Source: Acinetobacter sp. CS-2 (GTDB taxonomy: Bacteria > Pseudomonadota > Gammaproteobacteria > Pseudomonadales > Moraxellaceae). Taken from it: a DNA stretch of 64,000 nt. How positions within the stretch are numbered: position 1 is the stretch's first letter; each line of letters opens with the position of its first letter. The position numbers and the translations under genes are program-made. The stretch covers positions 992,001 to 1,056,000 of the forward strand of contig NZ_CP067019.1 of NCBI RefSeq assembly GCF_016599715.1, written 5' to 3'. Of the stretch, positions 9,987 through 18,860 are shown piece after piece. The notes below the pieces were generated by a model, which saw only the letters and a program-made list of their open reading frames with translations, searched no databases and was not told the DNA's origin.

Positions 9987-10009
9987 AAAAAAAGAGAGCC
10001 GAAGCTCTC
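9987..10009 (-). terminator. Rho-independent terminator of lon
   Basis: Stem GAGAGC / GCTCTC closed by a UUCG tetraloop on the minus strand, followed by seven T. It starts 22 bases after the lon stop codon. Confidence 0.88.
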
Positions 10010-10031
10010 CTCTTTTTGTAGCAAAATGCAA

Positions 10032-12458
10032 TTAATGACGCGCTGCTTTGCCTTCTGCAATTGGTTTCACGATCGGTGCTTTCACCAAAGGTTTTGGTGC
10101 TTCCACCAAGGCCAATGGCAAGATCTCATCGATGCTTTTCACGGTCTTAATTTCAAGGCCGGCTTTAACATTTTCTGGAATTTCCACCAGGTCACGAGCG
10201 TTCTCTTGAGGGATGAATACCAGTTTAATACCACCGCGATGTGCAGCTAAAAGTTTTTCCTTCAAGCCTCCAATGCGCATTGCACGACCGCCCAGATTGG
10301 TTTCACCGGTCATGGCAATATCAGCACGTACTGGAATGCCTGTGAAAGCTGAAACCAGTGCCGTAGTTAAGGCCAAACCTGCAGATGGACCATCTTTCGG
10401 TGTTGCACCTTCAGGTAAATGCACATGAATATCGGTTTCTTCAAATCTTGAAGCCTCAATACCCAAGGCATCGGCACGAGTACGCACCACAGTCATTGCA
10501 GCGGTAATGGATTCTTTCATGACATCACCGAGTGAACCGGTGGTAATGAATTTACCTTTACCTTTTACCGCAGCAACTTCAATCGAAAGCAATTCACCGC
10601 CAACTGAGGTCCAAGCCAGGCCATTGACACGACCGACTTGCGCTTCTTCTTCCGCCATACCGAAGTCGAACTTATGTACGCCCAGGTAATCAGACAGGTT
10701 TTCAGCAGTCACATCGATATGCAGGTTTTTGGCTTTTTTGCTGACCGCTTCTTTTACCACTTTACGGGCAATTTTTGACACTTCACGTTCCAGGCTACGC
10801 ACACCGGCTTCGCGAGTATAACGACGCACGATGTCACGAATCGCTTCTTCATGAATGGTCAATTCTTTTGCACGTAAACCGTTGTCCTTAATGGCTTTAG
10901 GAACCAGATAACGTTCGGCAATATTGACTTTTTCCTCTTCGGTATAACCCGGTAGACGGATCACTTCCATACGGTCTAAAAGAGCCTCAGGAATATTCAT
11001 GCTGTTTGCAGTACAGATGAACATCACTTCAGACAGGTCAAGATCAAGATCGAGGTAGTGATCGTTGAATTTACTGTTTTGTGATGGATCCAGTACTTCA
11101 AGCAAGGCAGAAGCAGGGTCGCCACGGTAATCCTGTGCCATCTTGTCAATTTCGTCGAGCAAGAACAGCGGGTTCTTCACGCCTACTTTTGTCAGTGATT
11201 GCACGATTTTACCCGGCATCGCACCGATATAGGTACGACGGTGACCGCGGATTTCTGCTTCGTCACGTACGCCACCTAAAGCCATGCGCACAAATTCACG
11301 ACCTGTGGCTTTAGCAACCGACTCGCCCAGTGAAGTTTTACCTACCCCTGGAGGGCCAACCAGGCAAAGAATCGGACCTTTGAGCTTTTTCACACGAGAT
11401 TGTACTGCAAGATATTCCACAATACGGTCTTTGACTTCATCTAAACCGTAGTGATCGGCATCTAAAATCTCTTGTGCTTTCGCCAAATTGATGCTGACTT
11501 TGCTGGCTTTATTCCAAGGCGTATCTAAAATCGCCTCGATATAGTTGCGCACCACAGCAGCTTCACTTGAAGCAGGTTGCATGGCTTTGAGCTTACGGAA
11601 TTCAGATTCGGCTTTTTTACGCACGTGTTCAGGTAAATCCGCTTCTTCCAGACGACGTTCAATTTCAGCGACATCATCTTCAGCACCGCCATTCATGTCG
11701 GAAAGCTCGCGCTGAATCACCTTCATTTTTTCATTCAGGAAATATTCGCGCTGGTTTTTCTCCATCTGGCGTTTTACCGAGTCATGCAAGGTTTGTTCAA
11801 TCTGCTGTTCTTCAGACTGTTGCAACAAATAAGTCATGAGCTCAGTCAAATGTGCTTCAAAGTCATCCTGTTCCAAAAACTTTTGCTTGATATCAATGTT
11901 CAGTGGGACACGGGTGGCCACAAAGAACAACAGTTGCAACAAGTCATCGATTTTATTTGCAGCAGTAACCAATTCACGTGCATTACGTAATTTGGCTTCT
12001 GCATACTGGGCAAATAAAGTTCGCAGTTCTTGTACACGCGTTGCTTGAGAGTCAGCTGCAACATTGACCGTCATTGGGCTGAGGGCATGTTCTGCTGATA
12101 AATATTCATCATGGTCGATGATTTTCACCAGTTTAGAACGGTGTAGACCCTCAATAAGTACTTTTATACAGTTTTCATCATTTTCATGATTCACAACTTG
12201 CACAATCTTCGCGACAGTACCGTATTGATATAAGTTGTCGTGATCAATTTCTTCTGTAAGAGAATCTTGTTGTGCAACTACAAATACGAGATTGTCACTG
12301 TTACGGGCCACGTCAACTGCTTTGATCGATTTTTCACGACCTACAAATAACGCAATTTGCATGTGTGGATAAACCACCACATCACGTAGCGCTAAAAGTG
12401 GTAATACGCTTGGAACCTGTGTATCTAAGGTTTCTTGATTCATAATAATTTCAGACAT
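10032..12458 (-). CDS. lon: ATP-dependent protease Lon
   Basis: Cytoplasmic AAA+ serine protease that degrades misfolded and regulatory proteins. The 808-residue protein has the N-terminal substrate domain (LPLLALRDVVVYPHM), Walker A GPPGVGKTSLGES, Walker B LFLLDEIDKM, and the protease domain with the catalytic Ser in PKDGPSAGLAL and the Lys in GGLKEKLLAAHRGG. The ATG giving MSEIIMNQ is chosen because AGGAG lies 5 bases upstream; a GTG two codons earlier is less well placed. The C-terminal tail is a Lys/Pro/Ala-rich extension. Confidence 0.97.
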   Translation of the reverse strand: MSEIIMNQETLDTQVPSVLPLLALRDVVVYPHMQIALFVGREKSIKAVDVARNSDNLVFVVAQQDSLTEEIDHDNLYQYGTVAKIVQVVNHENDENCIKVLIEGLHRSKLVKIIDHDEYLSAEHALSPMTVNVAADSQATRVQELRTLFAQYAEAKLRNARELVTAANKIDDLLQLLFFVATRVPLNIDIKQKFLEQDDFEAHLTELMTYLLQQSEEQQIEQTLHDSVKRQMEKNQREYFLNEKMKVIQRELSDMNGGAEDDVAEIERRLEEADLPEHVRKKAESEFRKLKAMQPASSEAAVVRNYIEAILDTPWNKASKVSINLAKAQEILDADHYGLDEVKDRIVEYLAVQSRVKKLKGPILCLVGPPGVGKTSLGESVAKATGREFVRMALGGVRDEAEIRGHRRTYIGAMPGKIVQSLTKVGVKNPLFLLDEIDKMAQDYRGDPASALLEVLDPSQNSKFNDHYLDLDLDLSEVMFICTANSMNIPEALLDRMEVIRLPGYTEEEKVNIAERYLVPKAIKDNGLRAKELTIHEEAIRDIVRRYTREAGVRSLEREVSKIARKVVKEAVSKKAKNLHIDVTAENLSDYLGVHKFDFGMAEEEAQVGRVNGLAWTSVGGELLSIEVAAVKGKGKFITTGSLGDVMKESITAAMTVVRTRADALGIEASRFEETDIHVHLPEGATPKDGPSAGLALTTALVSAFTGIPVRADIAMTGETNLGGRAMRIGGLKEKLLAAHRGGIKLVFIPQENARDLVEIPENVKAGLEIKTVKSIDEILPLALVEAPKPLVKAPIVKPIAEGKAARH

Positions 12459-12605
12459 GGGCACTCCTAATGAGTAACAACAGTGTTGCCATGTTTTTTA
12501 TAGTGATGGGTATTTTAAAAAATACAAGGGCAGGGCAAATGAAAATGTATAAAAAATGAGTAAATGTGTGATTTTAAAATATTCTTATCAGTCAAAAATA
12601 CCCAT

Positions 12606-13193
12606 TCAACGCTTAAAGTGTAGGTATTTTGCAGGGGTAAGTAAGGCATCGAGAGGTTGATCCCAGACTTCACGATGTAAAGGCTGCTGAATCAGCTGAA
12701 AGGCATGTGCAATACCAAGCCGATAGGGTTTATGGGGGGCGCTGGCCAGGGTTTTATCATAGAAACCGCCGCCCATCCCAATGCGGGTACCGTGAATATC
12801 ACAGGCCAGCAAAGGCATCATTAAAAAATCCAGCGTCGAAACATGCAGGCCACGCCCGGCCATAGGCTCTTTCATGCCGAGTGGATGATATGAAAATTGA
12901 TTGTTTCGGTATTGCTGTTGCGTGATTTTGACCCAGTGCAATTGCTGGTTCATGGTGCAAATCATTGGCAGATAAACCTGTTTATGCTGTTTAAAGCAGT
13001 ATTCAATGATTTTTTGGGTATGGATTTCACCAAAGGCATTCAGATAGATGCCGATTTTTTTGGCATGCTGAAAAGGTTTTAGCCGGATCAGTTGCTGAAA
13101 TACTTTTTGTTGCGCCTGTTTTTGTTGAAAGCTGGAAACGGCTCTGCGCTGATGTCGAAGTTGCTTGCGTAAAACTTTTAAATCCACTGACAT
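12606..13193 (-). CDS. fau: 5-formyltetrahydrofolate cyclo-ligase
   Basis: Converts 5-formyltetrahydrofolate to 5,10-methenyltetrahydrofolate with ATP. The 195-residue protein carries the family glycine motif as GMGGGFYDKTLA and an N-terminal basic segment (LRKQLRHQRRAVSS). In enterobacteria this gene (ygfA) directly follows ssrS and zapA; here 3.8 kb containing a metal-resistance module lies between them. Confidence 0.93.
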   Translation of the reverse strand: MSVDLKVLRKQLRHQRRAVSSFQQKQAQQKVFQQLIRLKPFQHAKKIGIYLNAFGEIHTQKIIEYCFKQHKQVYLPMICTMNQQLHWVKITQQQYRNNQFSYHPLGMKEPMAGRGLHVSTLDFLMMPLLACDIHGTRIGMGGGFYDKTLASAPHKPYRLGIAHAFQLIQQPLHREVWDQPLDALLTPAKYLHFKR

Positions 13194-13241
13194 CGGTTAT
13201 AAATTCCCCAAAAATATATACATTTTCATCGTAAAAGCAGT

Positions 13242-13622
13242 TTAACTGTTTTTTAGCTCTTTCAAAATCGGGCAACAGCTTTCATTGGTGGTTTTACATT
13301 CATCTACCCAGCTGCTTAAACGGGTTTTGAGTGCCTGCAATTCCTGAATTCGTTGATCAATTTTTTCCAATCGTTGCTCAATGACATGTCTCACCTGTTC
13401 ACGGTCTTCGAGTTGAAGTTGCAGTAATTCCTGTATTTCACTGAGTTGCAAGCCTGCATCTTTGCCTTTTTGAATAAAGCTTAAGGTTTCAATATCTTTG
13501 TCATTGTAATAACGGTAACTCTGCGTGGATTCAGGTACGCGCATTAAACCGATGCGTTGATAATAGCGAATGGTTTCGACGTTTACATGACAGTGTTTGG
13601 CCAGTTTTCCGATAGTGAGCAT
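13242..13622 (-). CDS. MerR-family metal-responsive regulator
   Basis: A 126-residue transcription factor. The N-terminal winged HTH is typical (LTIGKLAKHCHVNVETIRYY, then YRYYNDKDIETLSFI) and a long dimerisation helix follows from about residue 70. The C-terminal metal loop has Cys109 and the pair Cys116-Cys117 (spacing C-x6-CCP). There is no Cys near residues 77-82, where Hg, Zn, Cd and Pb sensors usually have one, which points to a monovalent Cu/Ag sensor, but the conserved Ser of CueR is also absent. It is divergent from the YHS-domain ATPase and probably controls it through the operator at 13,641-13,672. Confidence 0.9.
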   Translation of the reverse strand: MLTIGKLAKHCHVNVETIRYYQRIGLMRVPESTQSYRYYNDKDIETLSFIQKGKDAGLQLSEIQELLQLQLEDREQVRHVIEQRLEKIDQRIQELQALKTRLSSWVDECKTTNESCCPILKELKNS

Positions 13623-13640
13623 AAAATATCCTCAAATGAC

Positions 13641-13672
13641 TTGACTCTGTACTTGGGTACAGACTTTATGCT
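13641..13672 (+). promoter_or_regulatory. MerR-type promoter/operator of the metal ATPase
   Basis: TTGACT (13,641-13,646) and TATGCT (13,667-13,672) are separated by 20 bases, the over-long spacer that MerR proteins untwist on metal binding. Inside it is the perfect dyad CTGTAC-TTGG-GTACAG (13,647-13,662). It lies in the gap between the divergent regulator and ATPase genes, 33 bases before the ATPase start. Confidence 0.92.
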
Positions 13673-13704
13673 AACACAATGAAAGAATAAAATAGGTGAG
13701 TCGG

Positions 13705-16700
13705 ATGAATGAGCAACAAAAATCTGCCTGCTGTGCAAAACAGGATTCAGTCCTTGAATTAGTGAAAGTTGATCCAGTCTGTGGAATGAACGTTTCGGAA
13801 AGTTCAGCACATTATTTTGAATATCTGGGGAAAAAATATTTATTTTGTTGTGATGGCTGCAAACAAAAGTTTATTAAAAATCCTGAAGCTTACCTTCAAG
13901 AAACCACGCCTAAATCAGACTGTGGCTGTGCAAATAAAGCTAAAGTTGTAGCGGCCTCATCTTCATGTTGTGGTAGTCAAAAAGCTGAGTCACAACAGTA
14001 TATTGATCCCGTCTGTGGTATGACCGTGACGGATTTATCCAAGCCGCACACTACATACTTAGATAAAAGTTATTATTTTTGCGGTCAGGGCTGTTTGAAT
14101 AAATTTCAGGCCAATCCAGAACAGTATTTAGAAAAAAATAAATCTAAAACTTCGGGCTGCGGTTGTGCATCTCAATTAAAAACAGATGAAAAAAAATCTT
14201 GCTGCGGTTCTCAAAATCAACCACCCGTAGCGCAATCATTAGGCTGTTGTGCGGGAAATAAAGCACAAACCGTAGAGCAGGTGAGTGAAATAATAGTTGA
14301 TCCGGTTTGTGGCATGCAGGTTAAAACGGATTCTAAATGGCATAGCAAGTTTGAATCAAAAGATTATTATTTCTGTTCAGAACGCTGTCTGAATAAATTT
14401 ACCCAGCAACCTGAACAATATCTACAAACTCTGCAAACAGCATCCTCCTGCTGTGCTTCAACAGCAAAAGTGGCAGTTGAAGAAAAGCAATCCAGCTGCT
14501 GTGGCGGAACTCATCCTGCATCATCACCTCATTCTGAGGTCGATCCTGTCTGTGGCATGTCGGTAGACACTTCAACCGATTTAAAAACTGATTATTCGGG
14601 TAAAACTTACTATTTCTGCAATCCGTATTGCCTGGAAAAGTTTAAAGGAGACCCTGAATTTTATTTGCTTCCAGCAGATCAGCGACCTGTGCCGGAAGGT
14701 GCTGCTGACATGGATTATACCTGTCCCATGGATCCTGAAATTGTGCAAAAAGGACCGGGAACCTGTCCAATCTGCGGTATGGCTTTGGAGCCGATGCAAC
14801 CGACCTTAAATGATGCACCGAATCCTGAGATGGTCGATTTCAGTCACCGTTTCTGGATCACGTTGCCACTGACTTTAATCGTCTTTGTATTGGCCATGGG
14901 GTCGCATATCCATGCCTTTATTCCGCAGCATATTCAGCCGTGGATTGAACTGGTGCTGTCTATTCCCGTCATCCTTTGGGCGGGTAAGCCGTTTATCGAA
15001 CGTTGCTGGACTTCTTATAAAACACGTAATCTGAACATGTGGAGCCTGATTGGGGTCGGGGTGCTGGCGGCCTTTATTTACAGTGTTGTGGCGACAGTTT
15101 TTCCATCCCTGATTCCGATGCAGGCGAAAACCGGTCATGGGGTTGCCGTGTATTATGAAGCGGCGTGTATGATCGTGTCCTTGAGTTTGCTCGGGCAAAT
15201 CATGGAGCTGAAAGCCCGTGCCAAAACCGCTGACGCACTTAAATCCTTGCTGAAACTGCAACCGCATACTGCAAAACTGGTACAGCATGATCAGGTTGTT
15301 GAGGTGGATATTGGCATGGTGAAACAGGGCGATATCCTGCAGATTTCATCAGGGGACCAGATTCCACTCGACGGCATTGTGGTGGAAGGCAAAACCTATG
15401 TTGATGAAGCCATGATGACGGGTGAACCTGTACCCGTCAAAAAAGAACTTGATGACCGGGTGATTGGCGGTACGGTGAATCAGCAGGGCAGTATACGTAT
15501 TCAAACCACGGCAGTGGGGGCCAATACCACTTTGGCGAAAATGATTCAGACTGTGGCGGAAGCACAGCGCTCTAAAGCACCGTTACAAAAACTTGCAGAT
15601 GTATTTGCCAAATATTTTGTGGTGATTGTTTTAGCGATTAGTGTGTTGACCTTTATGGCATGGATGCTGTTTGGCCAAGCGCAATTTGATCTGGCACTGA
15701 TGTGTGCAGTGGCTGTACTGATTATTGCCTGTCCATGTGCTTTAGGTCTGGCAACGCCGATGTCGGTCATGGCCACCACAGGGCGGGCAGCGCAAAAAGG
15801 CGTGCTGTTTAAAGATGCGGAAGCCATAGAAGCCTTGAGCAAAGTCACCACTTTAATTGTCGATAAAACCGGAACCTTGACTGAAGGTAAACCGAGCCTG
15901 AAAGAGATTAAACTGCTTTCAGATACAGCTCAGCAAACGCAAGTGGAACAATGGATTGCCTCGATTGAGCAATATTCAACTCATCCGATTGCCCAGACTT
16001 TAACCAAGCTTGTTCCACATGAGCAACTGTTGAAAGTCATTGATTTTGAAGATGTCACCGGTTTTGGGGTGAAAGGTCAAATTGAGGGTCAAACCCTGTA
16101 TGTGGGCAGTCAAAAGCTGATTGATCAATTGGGTTTACAGCTGCCTGATCATGTTCAGACACAGCTGGATGCGCAACGCGAGAGCGGTAATGTGATTAGC
16201 TTTCTGGCCAATGAGCAGCAAGTTCTGGCTTATATCTCGATTCATGATGCGATTAAACACAATGCCCATCAGGTGATTGATCAACTGATGGCCGATGGTA
16301 TTGAAGTGGTGATGGCGACTGGTGACCACGAGCAGAATGCCAAACTGGTCGCGGCTGAGCTGGGGATTCAGCAGGTTTATGGCAACTGTACCCCGACTGA
16401 AAAATTAGATATCGTGAAAAAATTTCAGGCTCAAGGAAAAGTTGTGGCGATGGCTGGCGATGGCATTAATGATGCACCGGCACTTGCCCAGGCCAATGTG
16501 GGGGTGGCAATGGGCAATGGTACCGATATTGCCAAACAGACGGCTCAAGTGACTTTGGTCAAAGGAGATATCCGAGGCGTAGCCGATGCTATTCATATGG
16601 CAAAGTTAGGCGTGAAGAACATGAAACAGAACCTGGCCTTTTCCTTTGTCTATAATGGCTTGGGTGTGCCTGTGGCAGCGGGTGTTTTTTATCCCCTCAC

Positions 16701-16797
16701 TGGACTGCTGTTGACCCCGATGCTTGCAGCGGTTGCCATGTCGCTCAGTTCATTATCAGTAGTCATCAATGCTTTGCGGCTGCAAAAGTCTAAATAA
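13705..16797 (+). CDS. P1B-type heavy-metal (Cu-type) ATPase with four tandem YHS domains
   Basis: A 1,030-residue metal-exporting ATPase of the inner membrane. The N-terminal 340 residues hold four YHS domains, each opening (V/I)DPVCGM and closing with an FC-x3-C segment and a PExYL end. Cys-rich linkers with CGC and CCGS or CCGG motifs join them. A heavy-metal-binding domain (YTCPMDPEI, then TCPICGMALEPM) follows. The ATPase core has CPCALGLATP, DKTGTLTEGKP, STHPIAQTL and GDGINDAPALAQANVG. FVYNGLGVP and MSLSSLSVV near the end fit the Cu+/Ag+ class. ATG at 13,705 is preferred, with AGGTGAG just upstream; an in-frame GTG lies three codons earlier. The number of YHS copies is unusual. Confidence 0.93.
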   Translation: MNEQQKSACCAKQDSVLELVKVDPVCGMNVSESSAHYFEYLGKKYLFCCDGCKQKFIKNPEAYLQETTPKSDCGCANKAKVVAASSSCCGSQKAESQQYIDPVCGMTVTDLSKPHTTYLDKSYYFCGQGCLNKFQANPEQYLEKNKSKTSGCGCASQLKTDEKKSCCGSQNQPPVAQSLGCCAGNKAQTVEQVSEIIVDPVCGMQVKTDSKWHSKFESKDYYFCSERCLNKFTQQPEQYLQTLQTASSCCASTAKVAVEEKQSSCCGGTHPASSPHSEVDPVCGMSVDTSTDLKTDYSGKTYYFCNPYCLEKFKGDPEFYLLPADQRPVPEGAADMDYTCPMDPEIVQKGPGTCPICGMALEPMQPTLNDAPNPEMVDFSHRFWITLPLTLIVFVLAMGSHIHAFIPQHIQPWIELVLSIPVILWAGKPFIERCWTSYKTRNLNMWSLIGVGVLAAFIYSVVATVFPSLIPMQAKTGHGVAVYYEAACMIVSLSLLGQIMELKARAKTADALKSLLKLQPHTAKLVQHDQVVEVDIGMVKQGDILQISSGDQIPLDGIVVEGKTYVDEAMMTGEPVPVKKELDDRVIGGTVNQQGSIRIQTTAVGANTTLAKMIQTVAEAQRSKAPLQKLADVFAKYFVVIVLAISVLTFMAWMLFGQAQFDLALMCAVAVLIIACPCALGLATPMSVMATTGRAAQKGVLFKDAEAIEALSKVTTLIVDKTGTLTEGKPSLKEIKLLSDTAQQTQVEQWIASIEQYSTHPIAQTLTKLVPHEQLLKVIDFEDVTGFGVKGQIEGQTLYVGSQKLIDQLGLQLPDHVQTQLDAQRESGNVISFLANEQQVLAYISIHDAIKHNAHQVIDQLMADGIEVVMATGDHEQNAKLVAAELGIQQVYGNCTPTEKLDIVKKFQAQGKVVAMAGDGINDAPALAQANVGVAMGNGTDIAKQTAQVTLVKGDIRGVADAIHMAKLGVKNMKQNLAFSFVYNGLGVPVAAGVFYPLTGLLLTPMLAAVAMSLSSLSVVINALRLQKSK

Positions 16798-16820
16798 CTG
16801 AATGCCAGAACTTAAGTGAT

Positions 16821-16850
16821 ATACCCAAGATGAAAATCTTGGGTATTTTT
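16821..16850 (+). terminator. Rho-independent terminator of the metal ATPase
   Basis: Perfect 11-bp stem ATACCCAAGAT / ATCTTGGGTAT with a GAAA loop and a T run, 23 bases after the ATPase stop. Confidence 0.9.
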
Positions 16851-16971
16851 TGCATAAAATATTGATGAATATGGCGGAGAATGAAATGAAATTTAAAAAC
16901 GAAAATTCTTTAAAATGTAAAATAGATGAATAAGTATTGTAATAAATGACACTTAGAATAATAAGAAAAAA

Positions 16972-17151
16972 CACTCCGAAGATGCCGCTGCATGTCGTTA
17001 CCCTGAACCCGAAGAAGTTCAAGGTGGACGCGACGCATACTTGCTGGGTTTCCCATTCGAAGATGGGCATACACTCTAAATATGCAGAACACAATCCGTA
17101 GATTTAAGTATCGGCAGGGATATAGACGCGCTGGCGAACACCTCAGAGATA
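16972..17151 (-). ncRNA. ssrS: 6S RNA
   Basis: About 180 bases that read on the minus strand as 6S RNA, which mimics an open promoter and sequesters sigma-70 RNA polymerase in stationary phase. The 5' arm (CTCTGAGGTGTTCGCC) pairs with the 3' arm (GGCATCTTCGGAG), and the conserved ACCTTGAAC and GGGTTCAGGGT segments lie in the 3' half as in E. coli. Position supports it: it lies directly downstream of zapA on the same strand, the standard gammaproteobacterial location. Ends are estimated from the pairing and the promoter; they may be a few bases off. Confidence 0.92.
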
Positions 17152-17156
17152 GAGTA

Positions 17157-17184
17157 AGTATAACCAATAATGAGGTGTTGGCAA
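17157..17184 (-). promoter_or_regulatory. Promoter of 6S RNA
   Basis: On the minus strand TTGCCA (17,179-17,184) and TATACT (17,157-17,162) are 16 bases apart, placing the start near 17,150, exactly the predicted 5' end of 6S RNA. Confidence 0.75.
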
Positions 17185-17252
17185 ATCCTCAATGTGCAAC
17201 AACTGTAAAGTTAAATCACAAATGTTGATAGTTTATTCAATTTAATAGGAAA

Positions 17253-17537
17253 TTAAACCAAATCATTGAGGTCTTCTAAAATAGTCGCCAGCAAGCGATC
17301 ACAATGTGCATACTCTTGCAAGGATTTGTTCATTGAAAGCACTTCCTGCATCAATTCAAGTGCAACCATAATAATCAGTTTACTCGGCTCAACACGGGGT
17401 GCTTTACGGCGAAAATCATCATATTTTTCATTTAACAATTCAGCTGCACGTTCTAAACCAGCTTTTTCCTTTTCTGTGGTTGCTAAACGAAAATTATGAC
17501 CCAGCACACGCAGTTCAACGGCAATTTGTTCACTCAT
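17253..17537 (-). CDS. zapA: Cell division protein ZapA
   Basis: A 94-residue protein that stabilises FtsZ filaments at the division site. The family N-terminus is visible in VELRVLGHNFRLATT, and residues of about 25-85 form the ZapA helical dimerisation region (ERAAELLNEKYDDFR). It is encoded two bases downstream of the coiled-coil gene (17,540) and upstream of 6S RNA, matching the E. coli ygfE-ssrS order. Confidence 0.93.
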   Translation of the reverse strand: MSEQIAVELRVLGHNFRLATTEKEKAGLERAAELLNEKYDDFRRKAPRVEPSKLIIMVALELMQEVLSMNKSLQEYAHCDRLLATILEDLNDLV

Positions 17538-17539
17538 GA

Positions 17540-18091
17540 TTAAATATCCTCATTTGCATCGGCTGGGTGAGCAAGCTGTTGAATTTCTTGCGCATGCTGA
17601 TCTTGAGCAGTACCTAAAATTGCAAGACGCTGAATAATGGCTTCAACTTTGGCTTTAGCATGTTCATTTTTTTGTAACAATCTTTCACGTTCCTGTTGCA
17701 AGCCCTGAATTTCCTGTTGAGCAACACGGTGATCATTTTGCATTTTTTCTTTAATGACACGTAATTCATTACGTTCAGCCAGAATTTCCTGAAAACGGTT
17801 TTTAAGATCGGTACAACTTTTTTCCAAACGGCTATAGCGGTCTGCTAAAGCAGCTGCATCACTATTCAGTTGCTTGAATTGCGATTGGGTTTCGCTTAAT
17901 TGCTCACTCAGATTATCTATTTCTTCTTGTTTTTGGGTAATGATGCCATTTTTTTGCACAATTTGGGCATGATAGTGCTCGTTGGAATCTGCTTTTGCAG
18001 CATTAAGTGCAGCATTTTCACTTTCATAATGCGCAAGTCGCGTTTTTAAAACGCCAATATGCGCCTGTAGACGCTGTAATTCTTCTAACAT
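17540..18091 (-). CDS. Coiled-coil protein upstream of zapA, function unknown
   Basis: A 183-residue, almost wholly helical protein. The start is placed at MLEELQRLQAHIGVL; the open frame extends 35 codons upstream but would run into the divergent ygfB-like gene. Heptad-like Leu, Ala and charged residues from residue 1 to about 165 suggest a long coiled coil, and the end is acidic (HPADANEDI). It is two bases from zapA, so it is probably in the same operon and may act in division, as small coiled-coil proteins encoded beside zapA are thought to. Not identified by name. Confidence 0.78.
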   Translation of the reverse strand: MLEELQRLQAHIGVLKTRLAHYESENAALNAAKADSNEHYHAQIVQKNGIITQKQEEIDNLSEQLSETQSQFKQLNSDAAALADRYSRLEKSCTDLKNRFQEILAERNELRVIKEKMQNDHRVAQQEIQGLQQERERLLQKNEHAKAKVEAIIQRLAILGTAQDQHAQEIQQLAHPADANEDI

Positions 18092-18155
18092 ATCGTGGTC
18101 GCACAGTATCGCAAACAAAGGTAATATATAAGAAGTATAGAGATTGGATAAGCGA

Positions 18156-18788
18156 ATGCAAGACGATATTTCAGGTTGGTCGGAATGGCACCACAATTTT
18201 TCAAAAATTGAAGAGATTTCAAGCCCAAGTGAGTTACATGGGTTACTAACGGGTATTGTTTGTGTTACTCAAGCACCGACCGGTGATGAATGGCAACAAA
18301 TTTTAGCCACGCTTGAAATTCCTGCGCTAGAGCAGCAGGTTTTAGAGATATTAGCCGATGAAGCAGAAGATATTGCCCATGCTTTATCTGAAGATGAACT
18401 CGACTATTTACCTTTGCTTCCGGATGATGAACACGTTCTTGCGGATCGTGTACAAGCCTTGGCGGACTGGTGTGCCGGGGTGGTATTGGGATTTGGTCTG
18501 GCATCAGGACATATCCGTCCGGATGAAATGGAACTGATTGAACATCTGCAAGATGTGGCAGCGGTTGAATTTGATGAGTCGGATGATGACGAAGAAGGCG
18601 AAGAAAGCTATCAGGAACTTTACGAATTTGTGCGCTTGATTCCTGTGAGCCTGTCATTGGGGCGTAAAAAAGTGGAAATTGCAGAAACTCCATTGCTGCA
18701 AAATATCCAGCCGCAGTTGCAAAAAAATAGCGCGACTACAGAAGCCAGCAGTGTTGTTGAAATGTTTACCCCGCATCGTCCGAGCTAA
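18156..18788 (+). CDS. ygfB: YgfB/UPF0149 family protein
   Basis: A 210-residue protein of the UPF0149 (YgfB/YecA) family, whose members are soluble and helical. Family pattern is visible in SPSELHGLLTGIVC, WCAGVVLGFGLASG and SYQELYEFVRLIPVSL. The ATG at 18,156 is chosen over an in-frame TTG four codons earlier. It heads the row ygfB-pepP, then ubiH-ubiI, as in E. coli, and is divergent from the zapA unit. The molecular role in this genus is not known; Pseudomonas YgfB has been linked to regulation of a peptidoglycan-recycling gene. Confidence 0.9.
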   Translation: MQDDISGWSEWHHNFSKIEEISSPSELHGLLTGIVCVTQAPTGDEWQQILATLEIPALEQQVLEILADEAEDIAHALSEDELDYLPLLPDDEHVLADRVQALADWCAGVVLGFGLASGHIRPDEMELIEHLQDVAAVEFDESDDDEEGEESYQELYEFVRLIPVSLSLGRKKVEIAETPLLQNIQPQLQKNSATTEASSVVEMFTPHRPS

Positions 18789-18860
18789 TTCGGACGATTG
18801 TGTTCAAGAACAGATCCTTTAAAAGTTATCACCTACTCATAAAAGACAAAAGTACACTTA

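Noticed and set aside
10009..10031. lon terminator as end of the candidate small RNA
   Set aside because: The small RNA has its own hairpin and T run 200 bases further on; the lon hairpin is upstream of it.
9963..10250. 95-codon plus-strand frame over the lon terminator and 3' end
   Set aside because: It is antisense to conserved Lon sequence and crosses the lon terminator.
16756..17167. Minus-strand open frames over the 6S RNA region
   Set aside because: The region folds as 6S RNA with a matching promoter and position next to zapA; the frames are accidental.
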